Below, piece by piece: positions 54,465-63,852 of a stretch of 64,000 nt of DNA. Origin of the DNA: Noviluteimonas gilva (lineage in GTDB: Bacteria; Pseudomonadota; Gammaproteobacteria; Xanthomonadales; Xanthomonadaceae); NCBI RefSeq assembly GCF_009740395.1, contig NZ_WOXT01000002.1, forward strand, positions 310,001 through 374,000, written 5' to 3'. A program made the translations under genes and the position numbers. The notes under the pieces are model-generated. The model had not been told where the DNA came from. It did no database searches and was given only the letters and a program-made list of their open reading frames with translations. Each line of letters starts with the position of its first letter. The first letter of the stretch is position 1.

Positions 54465-55355
54465 ATGAACAGTCCCTACGGCAACCAGGCGCAAGGACGG
54501 CGCGGAATGGGATTCGGCGGGATTCGCTGGTGGGTGTTGCTGTTGTTCGCCGGTTATGCGGCGTACTACTGGTTCTCCAATCGCGTCGACGATCCGTTGA
54601 CCGGCGAGAAGGTGCTGATCGACCAGAGCATCACGCCCGACGACGAAAAGGCGCTCGGCCTGCAGGCGTGGAACGAATTGCAGCAGACCGAGCAGATCGT
54701 GCCGAAGAGCGATCCGAACGCGGCCGCGGTCACGGAGATCGCGCGGCGGTTGATCGTGAAGATTCCGGAAGTCTCCGATGCGCTCGCCGCCGAACACGGC
54801 ATGCAGGCGCCGCATATCGAGAAGACCTTCGATTGGGATGTGAACCTGATCCAGTCCGACCAGGTCAACGCGTTCTGCCTGCCGGGCGGGAAGATGGCGG
54901 TGTACACGGGGCTGATCCCGGTCGCGCAGAACAACGACGCGATGGCGGTGGTGATGGGCCACGAAATCACGCATGCGTTGCTGCGCCACGGTGCGCAGCG
55001 CATGTCGGAACAGAAGCTCGCGCAGATGGGCCAGATGGCCGGCGCGATGAGCGGCATGGACGCGCAGCAGATGCAGGCGGTGATGGCCGTGTACGGCTAC
55101 GGCCGCGCGCTGCCGTACGCGCGCAAGCAGGAAACGCAGGCCGACGAGATGGGATTGATGCTCGCCGCGGCGGCGTGCTTCAACCCGGAAGAAGCGATCC
55201 CGCTGTGGCAGCGCATGGAACAGGCGAGCGGCGGACAGGCGCCGCCGGAATTCTCGAGCACGCATCCGAACCCGGGCACGCGCATCCAAAACCTGCAGGC
55301 CTTGATGCCGAAGGCGATGGAGTATCGGAAGAAGTTCTGCGAGACGGCGCGCTGA
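54465..55355 (+). CDS. M48 family metallopeptidase (BepA/LoiP-like)
   Basis: 296 residues, AAGGAG before the ATG. One N-terminal membrane helix (about 22-40, WWVLLLFAGYAAYYW) anchors the protease domain outside the cytoplasm. Zinc motif GHEITHALLRH, and a downstream Glu in QETQADEMG as third ligand. The C-terminal part (SSTHPNPGTRIQNL) is typical of the family. Probably a periplasmic quality-control peptidase. Ends before repeats A4 and B2. Confidence 0.85.
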   Translation: MNSPYGNQAQGRRGMGFGGIRWWVLLLFAGYAAYYWFSNRVDDPLTGEKVLIDQSITPDDEKALGLQAWNELQQTEQIVPKSDPNAAAVTEIARRLIVKIPEVSDALAAEHGMQAPHIEKTFDWDVNLIQSDQVNAFCLPGGKMAVYTGLIPVAQNNDAMAVVMGHEITHALLRHGAQRMSEQKLAQMGQMAGAMSGMDAQQMQAVMAVYGYGRALPYARKQETQADEMGLMLAAAACFNPEEAIPLWQRMEQASGGQAPPEFSSTHPNPGTRIQNLQALMPKAMEYRKKFCETAR

Positions 55356-55361
55356 AGATTT

Positions 55362-55411
55362 CATCCCCCTTCCAAGGGGGATCAATCGCGCAAAGCGCGA
55401 TTGAGGGGGAT
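55362..55411. repeat. Palindromic repeat family A, copy 4
   Basis: ATCCCCCTTCCAAGGGGGAT followed by CAATCGCGC-AAA-GCGCGATTG and AGGGGGAT. Lies between convergent M48 and PhaB-like genes, 20 bases before a family B copy. Confidence 0.85.
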
Positions 55412-55432
55412 CAAGGACGCGCAGAGATCACG

Positions 55433-55473
55433 CAACCCCACCCCAGCCCTCCCCTGCCAGCAGGGGAGGGAGC
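55433..55473. repeat. Palindromic repeat family B, copy 2
   Basis: CAACCCCACCCCAGCCCTCC, then CCTGCCAGCAGGGGAGGGAG. Reverse-complement relative of 19418-19463. Ends just at the stop of the PhaB-like gene. Confidence 0.75.
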
Positions 55474-55476
55474 AAA

Positions 55477-56217
55477 TCAGAAGCTCATGAAGAGGCCGCC
55501 GTTCACCGGAATGTTCGCGCCCGTGATGAAGCCCGCTTCGTCATTCGTCAAAAACTCCACCGTGCGCGCGATCTCGCTCGGCTTGCCCAGTCGACCGACC
55601 GGCACGCCTTCGACGATCTTCGTGCGCACGTCTTCCGGCACCGCCATGACCATCGCGGTTTCGCAGTAACCCGGCGAGACGCTGTTGACGGTGACGCCCT
55701 TGCGCGCGACTTCGCGTGCCAGCGCCATCGTGAAGCCGTGCATGCCGGCCTTCGCAGCGGAATAGTTGGTCTGGCCGAACTGGCCGGTCTGGCCGTTCAC
55801 CGAGCTGATGTTGACCACGCGACCGAAACCGCGCGTCGTCATGCTGTCGACCACGTGGCGGCACATGTTGAACACGCCGTCGAGGTTGATGTTCAGCACG
55901 GCATCCCAGTCGGTGCGCTCCATCTTGCGCAGCGTGCCGTCGCGCGTGATGCCCGCGGCGTTGACGAGGATGTCGATCGGGCCGCGTTCGGCTTCGACCT
56001 TGCGGACGAGTGCACCGCACGCGTCGAAGTCGCCGACGTTGCCGGATTCGAAATGCACGTCGAGGCCGTCGACGTCCTGGCGGAATTGCGCGATGCGCTC
56101 CTCACGCGCGCCGAGGTCGGCGGCGATGACGGTGCGGCCCGCACGGGCGAGGGTCTTGCAGATCTCGGTTCCGAGACCACCGATGCCGCCGGTCACGACG
56201 GCCACGCGCTTGCTCAT
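55477..56217 (-). CDS. phaB: Acetoacetyl-CoA reductase-like short-chain dehydrogenase (copy 1)
   Basis: 246 residues. NADPH-binding VVTGGIGGLGTEI, NAAGITRD, catalytic Ser in VVNISSVNGQTGQF, YSAAKAG (Tyr, Lys) and a C-terminal NGGLFMSF. The conserved NGQxGQ(F/Y)GQ(T/A)NY block is typical of PhaB, which reduces acetoacetyl-CoA to (R)-3-hydroxybutyryl-CoA. FabG is the alternative. It sits downstream of phaR on the same strand. Confidence 0.82.
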   Translation of the reverse strand: MSKRVAVVTGGIGGLGTEICKTLARAGRTVIAADLGAREERIAQFRQDVDGLDVHFESGNVGDFDACGALVRKVEAERGPIDILVNAAGITRDGTLRKMERTDWDAVLNINLDGVFNMCRHVVDSMTTRGFGRVVNISSVNGQTGQFGQTNYSAAKAGMHGFTMALAREVARKGVTVNSVSPGYCETAMVMAVPEDVRTKIVEGVPVGRLGKPSEIARTVEFLTNDEAGFITGANIPVNGGLFMSF

Positions 56218-56317
56218 GGGATTCCTGATTGGTGCAGTGCAACAGCCGGCAGCGTGCCAGCGGCTGGAGAGGCCGTCAACGCACGCCGGTCACAGTCGCG
56301 GCGTGCGGGTCCGAGGA

Positions 56318-56824
56318 TCAGGCCTTCGACTTGTCCTTTTCGTCCTTCTCGTCCCGGGCCGGCGCGGCGCGGGGCGCGGCCGGGCGGCCCATCCCGCCGA
56401 CCAGGCCGTTCTGGAAGTCCTTCCACATCTCCAGGTTCTTCTCGGTCAGCTGGTTGAGCATCGTCCAGGGCGCCTGGCCGATCAGCCCGCTCATCTGCTG
56501 GCGGAACTGTTGCTGCTGCTCGAGGAACATCTGCATCGAGCGCTCGAGGTAGTTCCCCATGAAGCCCTGCAGCGAATCCCCGTAGAACCGGATGATCTGG
56601 CTGAGCAACTGGGTGGAGAGGATCGGTTCTCCCTCCTGCTCGTGCTCGGAAATGATCTGGAGGAGCACGCAGCGCGTGAGGTCTTCGCCGGTCTTGGCGT
56701 CGCGCACCTCGAATTCCTCGCCCTCGACGATGAGCTGGCGCACATCTTCGATGGTGATGTAACTGGAGATCCGCGTGTCGTAGAGACGGCGGTTGGGATA
56801 TTTCTTGATGACGCGGACTGGCAT
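56318..56824 (-). CDS. phaR: Polyhydroxyalkanoate synthesis repressor PhaR
   Basis: 168 residues. The PHB-accumulation regulator DNA-binding domain at the N-terminus reads RVIKKYPNRRLYDTRISSYI, followed by VRDAKTGEDLTRCVLLQII and coiled helices rich in Gln and Met. A charged, low-complexity tail ends the protein. In the family it represses phasin and its own gene and binds PHB. Start at MPVRVIKKYPN is canonical; 16 more codons are open. It lies between two acetoacetyl-CoA-reductase-like genes. Confidence 0.92.
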   Translation of the reverse strand: MPVRVIKKYPNRRLYDTRISSYITIEDVRQLIVEGEEFEVRDAKTGEDLTRCVLLQIISEHEQEGEPILSTQLLSQIIRFYGDSLQGFMGNYLERSMQMFLEQQQQFRQQMSGLIGQAPWTMLNQLTEKNLEMWKDFQNGLVGGMGRPAAPRAAPARDEKDEKDKSKA

Positions 56825-56974
56825 GTGCGGTCGACCCCCGAAGACGGCGTGCCCGAGCATGGCGCACCGCAACAGGGGATTGCAACAGGACTGTCAAGAC
56901 CCTCAGGTCATGAACGTGAATTCGTCGGTTCGGGGCGATTCAATTTCGCCCCGCGCCCGGTCATCTGCCGCGAT

Positions 56975-57715
56975 TCACCAGCCCATGTACTGGCCGCCGT
57001 TCGCCGAAAGGTTGGCGCCCGTGATCCAGCCGGCCTCGTCAGGAAGGAAGAACGCGACTGCGTAGGCGATCTCGTCGGGCTCGCCCAGGCGCCCGGTGGG
57101 GATCTGCGCGACGATCTTGTTGCGCACTTCCTCGGGCACGGCCATCACCATGTCGGTGCCGATGTAGCCCGGCGAAACCGTGTTGACGGTGATCCCGAAC
57201 TTCGCGTTCTCCTGCGCCAGCGAGATGGTGAAGCCGTGCATGCCGGCTTTGGCCGCGGCGTAGTTCGCCTGGCCGTACTGGCCTTTCTGCCCGTTGATCG
57301 ACGCGATCTGGATGATGCGGCCCCACTTGCGCGCGCGCATGCCCTCGATCACCGGGCGCGTGACGTTGAAGCAGGAGTCCAGGTTCGTGCCGATGACTTC
57401 GCGCCATTGGAGCGTGCTCATCTTGTGGAACGTGGTGTCGCGCGTGATGCCCGCGTTGTTGACGAGGATCTCGACGGGGCCGAGTTGCGACTCGACGGCG
57501 CGGACCATCGCTTCGGCGTCTTCGTCGCTGGAGACATCGCCCGGCGCGAGCGCGACGTCGATCCCCTCCGCACGCAACTGCGCCTGCCAGGCGCGCGCTT
57601 TTTCCTCGTTGCGGTAGTTCGTCGCCACCCGATGCCCCGTCAGCGCCAGCCGCCGGCAGATCGCCGTGCCGATGCCGCCGGTGCCGCCCGTCACCAAAGC
57701 CACCCTGGATGTCAT
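56975..57715 (-). CDS. phaB: Acetoacetyl-CoA reductase-like short-chain dehydrogenase (copy 2)
   Basis: 246 residues, the same length as copy 1 and clearly related. LVTGGTGGIGTAI, NNAGITRDTTFHKM, Ser in IIQIASINGQKGQYGQ, YAAAKAG and the end ANGGQYMGW. This copy is nearer to classical PhaB. A gap of about 150 bases separates it from phaR, which may hold phaR's own promoter. No phaC or phaA follows. Confidence 0.88.
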   Translation of the reverse strand: MTSRVALVTGGTGGIGTAICRRLALTGHRVATNYRNEEKARAWQAQLRAEGIDVALAPGDVSSDEDAEAMVRAVESQLGPVEILVNNAGITRDTTFHKMSTLQWREVIGTNLDSCFNVTRPVIEGMRARKWGRIIQIASINGQKGQYGQANYAAAKAGMHGFTISLAQENAKFGITVNTVSPGYIGTDMVMAVPEEVRNKIVAQIPTGRLGEPDEIAYAVAFFLPDEAGWITGANLSANGGQYMGW

Positions 57716-57762
57716 GCGCCTCTCCCTGGTCTGTCGCGTGGATTAAAGCCGGTCGGTCCAGT

Positions 57763-58692
57763 CTAGGACGCGATTGCGACACCTGTGTTGTGCAACGCAA
57801 CGGATTCCGACGGAATGCAAGCTGGCGAGAAGGCTTCACGCGCCGCGGCGAGTGTTCCGGCGAGATCGGTGCACGATTCCAACGCCGCCGGATCCTGGCC
57901 CAGGGCGCGCCAGGCAAAGCGCAGGGCGGGCAGGGGGTTGGCGTCGTCGATCGGCACCGCGTCCGTCGACTTCGACAGCTTGCGCCCCTGCGCGTCAACG
58001 ATGAGTGGCAGGTGCGCGTAACTCGGCGTTGGCAGGCCGAGCGCGCGTTGCAGGAGGATCTGGCGCGGGGTGGAGTCGAGCAGGTCGGCGCCGCGCACGA
58101 CATCGGTGATCGCCTGCGCCGCATCGTCGACGACCACGGCGAGCTGGTAGGCCCAGAAGCCGTCGGCGCGCCGCAGCACGACATCGCCGACTTCGGTCCC
58201 CACGTCCTGCGCCACGCGGCCCTGGATGGCGTCGTCGAAGGCGACGCTCTCGCCGCAGGGGATGCGGAGCCGCACCGCCGGTGCGCGGCCGGCCTGCGGC
58301 CCGGAGACGCAGGCGTGATGCAGGCCGCCGGTGGCGGCGAGGTCGCTGCGACTGCACCAGCATTCGAATGCGGCGCCGCTGCCCAGCAGGCGATCGAGCG
58401 CTTCGCGATAAGCGGTGTCGCGCGAACTCTGGCGCAGGATCGGGCCGTCGGACACCAGCCCGAAGGCTTCCAGCGTGCGCAATTGGCGCTCGATCGCGCC
58501 CGGTTGCTCGCGCGGCGGATCGAGATCTTCCACGCGCACCCACCATTCGGCGCCATCGTGACGGGCCAGCAACCAGCTGCCGAAGGCCGCAAGCAGCGAG
58601 CCCGGATGCAGGTCGCCCGTGGGCGAGGGCGCGAAGCGTCCGCGTCGGGCGGGACGCAGGCGGGGTTGGGTCGGGTCGGTTCGCATCGACAT
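57763..58692 (-). CDS. gluQ: Glutamyl-Q tRNA(Asp) synthetase
   Basis: 309 residues, a GluRS catalytic core without the anticodon-binding half. The HIGH-like segment RFAPSPTGDLHPGSLLAAF and the KMSKS-like KLSKSTDAV are visible; a zinc site is likely at ECWCSRSDL with His/Cys in LHHACV. It attaches glutamate to queuosine at the wobble base of tRNA-Asp. Divergent from htpX. dksA, a frequent neighbour elsewhere, is not here. Confidence 0.92.
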   Translation of the reverse strand: MSMRTDPTQPRLRPARRGRFAPSPTGDLHPGSLLAAFGSWLLARHDGAEWWVRVEDLDPPREQPGAIERQLRTLEAFGLVSDGPILRQSSRDTAYREALDRLLGSGAAFECWCSRSDLAATGGLHHACVSGPQAGRAPAVRLRIPCGESVAFDDAIQGRVAQDVGTEVGDVVLRRADGFWAYQLAVVVDDAAQAITDVVRGADLLDSTPRQILLQRALGLPTPSYAHLPLIVDAQGRKLSKSTDAVPIDDANPLPALRFAWRALGQDPAALESCTDLAGTLAAAREAFSPACIPSESVALHNTGVAIAS

Positions 58693-58770
58693 TCGGCTTG
58701 AATTTAAACAAACATCGCCACACTTCCCCTATACGGCCGCTACTCCCCCGACGGCCCGGATGCGACGACC

Positions 58771-59676
58771 ATGTTCAAGCGCCTCGTGTTGTTCCTCGCC
58801 ACCAACCTGGCCGTCCTCGCGCTGCTGAGCGTGGTGATGGCGATTTTCGGCGTCAATCCGCAGTCCGCGACCGGGTTGATCCTCTTCGCCGCGGTGTTCG
58901 GTTTCGGCGGCTCGATCATCTCGCTGCTGATCTCCAAGTGGATGGCCAAGCGCGCGACCGGCGCGCACGTCATCGAACAACCGCGCAACGAAACCGAACG
59001 CTGGCTGTTCGAAACCGTGCAGCGCCAGGCCAAGGCCGCCGGCATCGGCATGCCGGAAGTGGCGGTCTACGACGCGCCGGAAATCAACGCCTTCGCCACC
59101 GGCGCCAATCGCAACAAGGCGCTGGTCGCCGTGTCGACGGGCTTGCTGCGCGCAATGGATCGCGATGAAGCCGAAGCCGTGCTGGGCCATGAAGTCAGCC
59201 ACGTCGCCAACGGCGACATGGTGACGATGGCGTTGCTGCAGGGCGTGCTGAACACCTTCGTGATCGTGCTCTCGCGCGTGGTGGGCCGCGTCATCGACGG
59301 CTTCATCAGCGGCAATCGCGAAGGCGGTGGCGGTGGCATCGGCTACTTCGTCATCGTGTTCGTGCTCGACCTGGTGTTCGGCCTGTTCGCGAGCATGATC
59401 GCGATGTGGTTCTCGCGTCACCGCGAGTTCCGCGCCGACGCGGGCGGCGCCACGCTCGCCGGCCGCGACAAGATGGTCGCCGCGCTGCAGCGTCTCTCGC
59501 TGACCTACGGCGAAAGCACGCTGCCCAAGCAGGTCGCGGCATTCGGCATCAGCGGTGGCGTCGGTCATGGCCTGCGTCGCCTGTTGATGACGCATCCGCC
59601 GCTGGAAGAGCGCATCGAAGCGCTGCGCAACTGGCAGCCGGCGGCGAATACGGTGCGACAGAACGTCGTGAGCTGA
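58771..59676 (+). CDS. htpX: Membrane protease HtpX
   Basis: 301 residues, M48B family. Two N-terminal membrane helices (residues 4-27 and 32-55), zinc motif [11 protein letters not shown], two further helices (about 160-180 and 190-215, split by a Gly-rich loop), and third ligand Glu in [11 protein letters not shown]. It degrades misfolded inner membrane proteins. Ends before a long inverted repeat. Confidence 0.95.
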   Translation: MFKRLVLFLATNLAVLALLSVVMAIFGVNPQSATGLILFAAVFGFGGSIISLLISKWMAKRATGAHVIEQPRNETERWLFETVQRQAKAAGIGMPEVAVYDAPEINAFATGANRNKALVAVSTGLLRAMDRDEAEAVLGHEVSHVANGDMVTMALLQGVLNTFVIVLSRVVGRVIDGFISGNREGGGGGIGYFVIVFVLDLVFGLFASMIAMWFSRHREFRADAGGATLAGRDKMVAALQRLSLTYGESTLPKQVAAFGISGGVGHGLRRLLMTHPPLEERIEALRNWQPAANTVRQNVVS

Positions 59677-59683
59677 CGTCGGC

Positions 59684-59775
59684 GGGAATTGGGAATAGGG
59701 AATGGGGAATAGTTGAGTCGACGCGACTTGATGGGGCGCGAATCTACTATTCCCCATTCCCTGTTTCCCATTCCC
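59684..59775. repeat. Long inverted repeat, family C
   Basis: Arms GGGAATTGGGAATAGGGAAT and on to 59713, and the reverse complement type ACTATTCCCCATTCCCTGTT and on to 59775. Each arm is a run of short GGGAAT units. The 32-base centre contains GTCGACGCGAC. It lies between convergent htpX and the FimX-like gene. Possibly a two-way terminator or mobile palindrome. Confidence 0.85.
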
Positions 59776-59780
59776 AGCGG

Positions 59781-61859
59781 TTACTGGAAGTCGTAATCCA
59801 TGTCGGGGCCCGCTGCCGCGAGGAAGTGCCCCTGCACGTAATCCACGCCGCTCGAGAACAGGAACGTCATCGACCCCGCGTCCTGCACGAATTCGGCGAT
59901 CGTCTTCGCGCCTTGCTCCGACGCGCGCGCGCTGAATTCCTTGATCTTCGCCTGGTTGTCCGGGTTCTGCGCCAGTTCCTGGATGAAGGCGCGGTCGATC
60001 TTCACCAGCGCCGGTTCGAAGTGCTGCATCAGCTGGAAGGAGTTGAGGCCGGTGCCGAACTGCTCCAGCCCCACGCGGCAACCGAACTGCTTCACCGTCG
60101 TGCGGAAGGCCTGCGCCTGCTTGAGGTGCGTGAACACCTTCGACTCCGGCAACTGGAACACCAGCTTCTCGCCCGGCACCTTGTGCGCCGCGAGTTGTTC
60201 GCCGATGAATTTCGCCAGCGTGTCGTCGGCCAGCGAGGCCTGCGTGATCTTGACCAGCAGCGTGGTGTCCTTGCGCTGGCGCGCACGCTCGGCGACGACC
60301 TGGATCGCGCGACCGGCGACCCAGCGGTCGATTTCCCACAGCAAGCCGTGTTCTTCGGCGACCGGCAGGAACATCTGCGGCGCCACGAGTTCGCCTTCGG
60401 ACCCACCACGCAAGCGCAGCAGCGCTTCGTAGGTTTCGCCCGGTTCGCCGTGCAGGCTGATGACGGGCTGGTAGTGCAGCACGAAGCCGTCGCCGTCCAC
60501 CGCTGCGCGGATGCGCTCGACCCACGCGCGCACGCGCTCTTCTTCGGCGCGGTCCACGGCACCCGGATCGAACAGCTCCACGCGATTGCCGCCCACGCCC
60601 ACCGACGACTGCACGCCCTGGCTCGCCTTGGCGAGCACCTGCGTGACCGAAGCGATCTTCTCGCCGATCTGCACGCCGCCGATGCTCACCGTCGCCGACA
60701 GCGAACGGTCGCCGACTTCGAACACGTGGCCTTCGAACGCCGCGCGCAAGCGCTCGGCGAGTGCGACGGTGGCGACGTGTTCGCTATTCTTCGACAGCAC
60801 CGCGAATTGGTGTTCGCCGAAACGCGCGGCGACATCCTCGGGCGCCAGCGCACTGCGCAGGCGGCCGGCAAGGCCGGCGATGAGATCGTCCGCCGCATCC
60901 AGGCCGATTTCCTGCAGCAGCTTCACGAAGTGGTCCGGCTCGATCAGCAGCAGGCCGTGGTGCGCGCCGCTCTGCGCCGTGCCGCCGACGGCCGACTCGA
61001 GTTGTTGCAGGAAGGTCTGGCGGTTGAGCAGGCCGGTGACCTGGTCGCGCTGGCGCAATTCCTCGACTTCGCGCGCCAGCTCCGGATCGGATTCCTGGCG
61101 GCGGAACACGATCTGGATGCACGCCTCGCCTTCGTAGAAGGCCGAGGTGAATTCCATGGTGGCGGGGAAGCGGTTGCCTTCCTGGTCGAGCGCTTCGAGT
61201 TCGTAACGCGGCGGCGGCGCGTCGCCTTTCGACAGGCCCTTGAGCAGCGTCTTGAAGTTGGCGACGTGGCTGGGCGCGACGAGGTCGAGCAGCGACATGC
61301 CTTCGATGTCCTCGAAGGAATCGAAGCCGAACATTTCCAGGTAAGCCTGGTTCGCGCGGATGTGCATGCCTTCGTGCACGTAGGCGATGGGCTCGCGCGA
61401 GGAATCGATGAGGGCGTCGCAGCGGCGTTCGGTCTCGCGGACCTGCGCTTCGAGCAGGCGCTGCGCGCGACGGGCCTCGAGGTCTTCCCACTCGGCGCGC
61501 ACGGTGGCGAGCACGTGCGGCGTGCGGCCGCGCAGGATGAGCCCGCGGACGCCGCGTTCGCTGGCCTGCAGCAGGATGTTGTCGTCGACGGTGTCGACCA
61601 CCATCAGCAGCGGGATGTCCTTGCCGCTGGCGTCGATGGCCTGCATCGCGGCGGCCATCGTGGGCTGCTTGGCATCCTTGGCCGCGATCACGATGTCGAG
61701 CGCGCCGCCGACGAGGGCGGGCAACGCTTCCTCGTTCTCGGGGCGCGACACGCGCACGGCGATGCCGGCGTTTCGCAGGCCGCTGACAATGGCTTCCGCC
61801 GCCTCGACACTGTCGTCGACGATCAGCAATCGCAGCACGCTGTCCTGTTTGGCTCGCAT
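59781..61859 (-). CDS. fimX: FimX-like protein: REC-PAS with degenerate GGDEF and EAL domains
   Basis: 692 residues, nearly the length of P. aeruginosa FimX (691). An N-terminal receiver-like domain ([16 protein letters not shown]), a PAS domain ([20 protein letters not shown]) and a GGDEF domain whose site reads FGEHQF instead of GGDEF come first. The EAL domain keeps YEALLRLRG but has lost the metal ligands (QLPES for E-x-E, GLEQFGTG for DDFGTG). It should therefore bind c-di-GMP without making or breaking it. FimX links c-di-GMP to type IV pilus assembly through PilZ and PilB; the pilZ gene is at 5346. Named by architecture, so moderately sure. Confidence 0.8.
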   Translation of the reverse strand: MRAKQDSVLRLLIVDDSVEAAEAIVSGLRNAGIAVRVSRPENEEALPALVGGALDIVIAAKDAKQPTMAAAMQAIDASGKDIPLLMVVDTVDDNILLQASERGVRGLILRGRTPHVLATVRAEWEDLEARRAQRLLEAQVRETERRCDALIDSSREPIAYVHEGMHIRANQAYLEMFGFDSFEDIEGMSLLDLVAPSHVANFKTLLKGLSKGDAPPPRYELEALDQEGNRFPATMEFTSAFYEGEACIQIVFRRQESDPELAREVEELRQRDQVTGLLNRQTFLQQLESAVGGTAQSGAHHGLLLIEPDHFVKLLQEIGLDAADDLIAGLAGRLRSALAPEDVAARFGEHQFAVLSKNSEHVATVALAERLRAAFEGHVFEVGDRSLSATVSIGGVQIGEKIASVTQVLAKASQGVQSSVGVGGNRVELFDPGAVDRAEEERVRAWVERIRAAVDGDGFVLHYQPVISLHGEPGETYEALLRLRGGSEGELVAPQMFLPVAEEHGLLWEIDRWVAGRAIQVVAERARQRKDTTLLVKITQASLADDTLAKFIGEQLAAHKVPGEKLVFQLPESKVFTHLKQAQAFRTTVKQFGCRVGLEQFGTGLNSFQLMQHFEPALVKIDRAFIQELAQNPDNQAKIKEFSARASEQGAKTIAEFVQDAGSMTFLFSSGVDYVQGHFLAAAGPDMDYDFQ

Positions 61860-61967
61860 CCGGGTCTCTCTGGGTCGGGCGGTCGACCGGGGAGTGGAAA
61901 ACGGTTCCGGCGACGGACGGTTGACCTTATGGCACGAATGGCCGGTCGAGGTCCATGCGCCGGACGC

Positions 61968-62981
61968 TTAGACGAGGGGTCTCTTTCCAGGATCGCCGGG
62001 GAGTTCACGAACCAGGCGCGGCACCAGATACCCCGACAGCCGGGCGGCGAGTGCGCGATGCAGGGCGATGGCCCGCGTGTCGTCGACTTCGAAATGGGCC
62101 GTGCCCTGCACGCGATCGAGCTGGTGCAGGTAGTACGGGAGCACGCCGGCCCGGTGGCCGCGTTCGCTCAGCGCCGCGAGCGCATCGACCGAGTCGTTCA
62201 CCCCGCGCAACAGGACCGCCTGGTTGAGCAGCATCGCCCCGGCGTCGCGCAGGCGGGCGAGGGCGGCATCGACGGCGCCGTCGAACTCGTTCGCGTGGTT
62301 GGCGTGCACGACCACGGTCACCGGCCACGGCAGCGCGTGAAGCCAGGCGACCAGGCCATCGTCGACGCGGTCGGGCAACACGATCGGCAGGCGCGTATGG
62401 ATCCGCAGCCGCTTCAGGTGCGGGATGCGGGCCAGCGCGTCGGTGAGTTCGGTCAGCTTCGGCGTCGCCAGCGACAGCGGATCGCCGCCGCTGAGCAGCA
62501 CTTCGTCGATGGTCGGGTCATCCGCGATGCGCGCGATCGCCTGCGCCCATCCGCCCGCCGCGGCGGTGTCGCCCGCGTAGTCGAAGTGGCGGCGGAAGCA
62601 GTAGCGGCAGTGGACCGCGCAACTGCCGGTGGCCACGAGCAGCGCCCGGCCTCGGTATTTCTGCAGCACGCCATGCGCCGTGCGCGCGGCGGTGTCGCCC
62701 ACCGCGTCGATGCCGAAGCCCGGCACGATCCGGTCCTCTTCATCCAGTGGCAGCACCTGGCGCAGCAGCGGATCGGCCGCATCGCCGTGGCGCATGCGCG
62801 CGACGAAGGCGCGCGGCACGCGCAGCGGGAATTGCGCGGCGGCGGCATCCGAAATGCGCGCGGCGTGCGCATCCAGGCCGAGCAGCGCGAGCAATTGGCG
62901 CGGATCGCGCACGGCGTCGCGCCACTGGTGGCGCCAGTCCGGCGCGGCCAGGGGCGGGAGGGGAAGGGGTTCGGCTATCAT
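61968..62981 (-). CDS. epmB: EF-P beta-lysylation protein EpmB (lysine 2,3-aminomutase)
   Basis: 337-residue radical SAM enzyme. Cluster motif [13 protein letters not shown], followed by [11 protein letters not shown] and [12 protein letters not shown]. It converts lysine to beta-lysine for attachment to elongation factor P. It is divergent from efp, the gene of its target. Length and motif order match EpmB rather than the larger catabolic KamA. epmA is not in the window. Confidence 0.93.
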   Translation of the reverse strand: MIAEPLPLPPLAAPDWRHQWRDAVRDPRQLLALLGLDAHAARISDAAAAQFPLRVPRAFVARMRHGDAADPLLRQVLPLDEEDRIVPGFGIDAVGDTAARTAHGVLQKYRGRALLVATGSCAVHCRYCFRRHFDYAGDTAAAGGWAQAIARIADDPTIDEVLLSGGDPLSLATPKLTELTDALARIPHLKRLRIHTRLPIVLPDRVDDGLVAWLHALPWPVTVVVHANHANEFDGAVDAALARLRDAGAMLLNQAVLLRGVNDSVDALAALSERGHRAGVLPYYLHQLDRVQGTAHFEVDDTRAIALHRALAARLSGYLVPRLVRELPGDPGKRPLV

Positions 62982-63059
62982 GGCGAGCTGCGCATTCTAG
63001 CCGGCCCCGCCGCGGGCTCGCCGGACCTTACAAGCACAACGTTTAACAGGAGCGACACC

Positions 63060-63626
63060 GTGGCCAGCCTCGGCATGAACGACGTCAAGACCGGACAGAA
63101 GATCCTGGTCAACAACGACCCCTGCGTCATCATCGATACCGAATACGTCAAGCCGGGCAAGGGTCAGGCGTTCACGCGCGTGAAGTACCGCAGCATCAAG
63201 TCCGGCCGCGTCGTCGAAATGACGATGAAGGCCACCGACAACGTGGAACAGGCCGACGTGGTCGACACCGACATGCAGTTCCTCTACGCCGACGGCGAAT
63301 ACTGGCACTTCATGAACCCCGAGTCCTTCGAGCAGGTGCAGGCCGACAAGAACGGCATGGGCGGCGCGGACAAGTGGCTCAAGGGCGAGGAAGAGTGCGT
63401 GGTCACGCTCTTCAACGGCACGCCGATCATGGTGCAGCCGCCGAACTTCGTCGAACTGAAGATCACCGAAACCGATCCGGGCGTCCGCGGCGACACCTCG
63501 GGCGGCGGCGGCAAGCCGGCCACGCTGGAAACCGGCGCGGTCGTGCGCGTGCCGCTGTTCGTCGGCCAGGAAGAAATCATCAAGGTCGACACGCGCTCGG
63601 GCGAATACGTCAGCCGCGTGAAGTGA
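63060..63626 (+). CDS. efp: Elongation factor P
   Basis: 188 residues, three beta-barrel domains. It helps ribosomes through polyproline stretches. The KPGKGQAF loop with the modified Lys (about residue 34) is present, as needed for EpmA/EpmB lysylation. Domain III ends [11 protein letters not shown] start at 63060 with CAGGAG upstream. The next gene starts in its stop codon (TGATG). Confidence 0.96.
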   Translation: MASLGMNDVKTGQKILVNNDPCVIIDTEYVKPGKGQAFTRVKYRSIKSGRVVEMTMKATDNVEQADVVDTDMQFLYADGEYWHFMNPESFEQVQADKNGMGGADKWLKGEEECVVTLFNGTPIMVQPPNFVELKITETDPGVRGDTSGGGGKPATLETGAVVRVPLFVGQEEIIKVDTRSGEYVSRVK

Positions 63627-63850
63627 TGGATTCCTCCGCTTACATCCAGCTCGCGATCTGGCTTGTCGGCGTCCTCGTCGCCGGCGGCGCGGTGCTGTGG
63701 CTCTGGAACACGACGCTGCCGCGCGTGTTCCCCGGTCGCGTGCGCGGTTTGCGTTACGGCGAAGCGCTGCGGCTGATGTTGTTGGCGTGGTTGCTGTTCG
63801 GCGCCGGCGCCTTCGGGCTCACCTTCGCCCTCGGCGCGGGCCTCTGGTAA
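63626..63850 (+). CDS. Small two-helix membrane protein
   Basis: 74 residues, ATG overlapping the efp stop by one base. Helices at about 7-26 (LAIWLVGVLVAGGAVLWLW) and 48-70 (LMLLAWLLFGAGAFGLTFAL) with a basic loop between them (RVFPGRVRGLRYG). No family recognised. Probably co-transcribed with efp. Confidence 0.7.
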   Translation: MDSSAYIQLAIWLVGVLVAGGAVLWLWNTTLPRVFPGRVRGLRYGEALRLMLLAWLLFGAGAFGLTFALGAGLW

Positions 63851-63852
63851 GG

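Noticed and set aside
59684-59775. Short repeated GGGAAT units as a CRISPR array
   Set aside because: No regular repeat-spacer pattern, units are only 6-8 bases and are arranged as one inverted pair; no cas genes.
59780-63059. A long open frame on the plus strand through the FimX-like and epmB genes into efp
   Set aside because: Antisense to two genes with clear motifs. Only the efp part from 63060 has family features.
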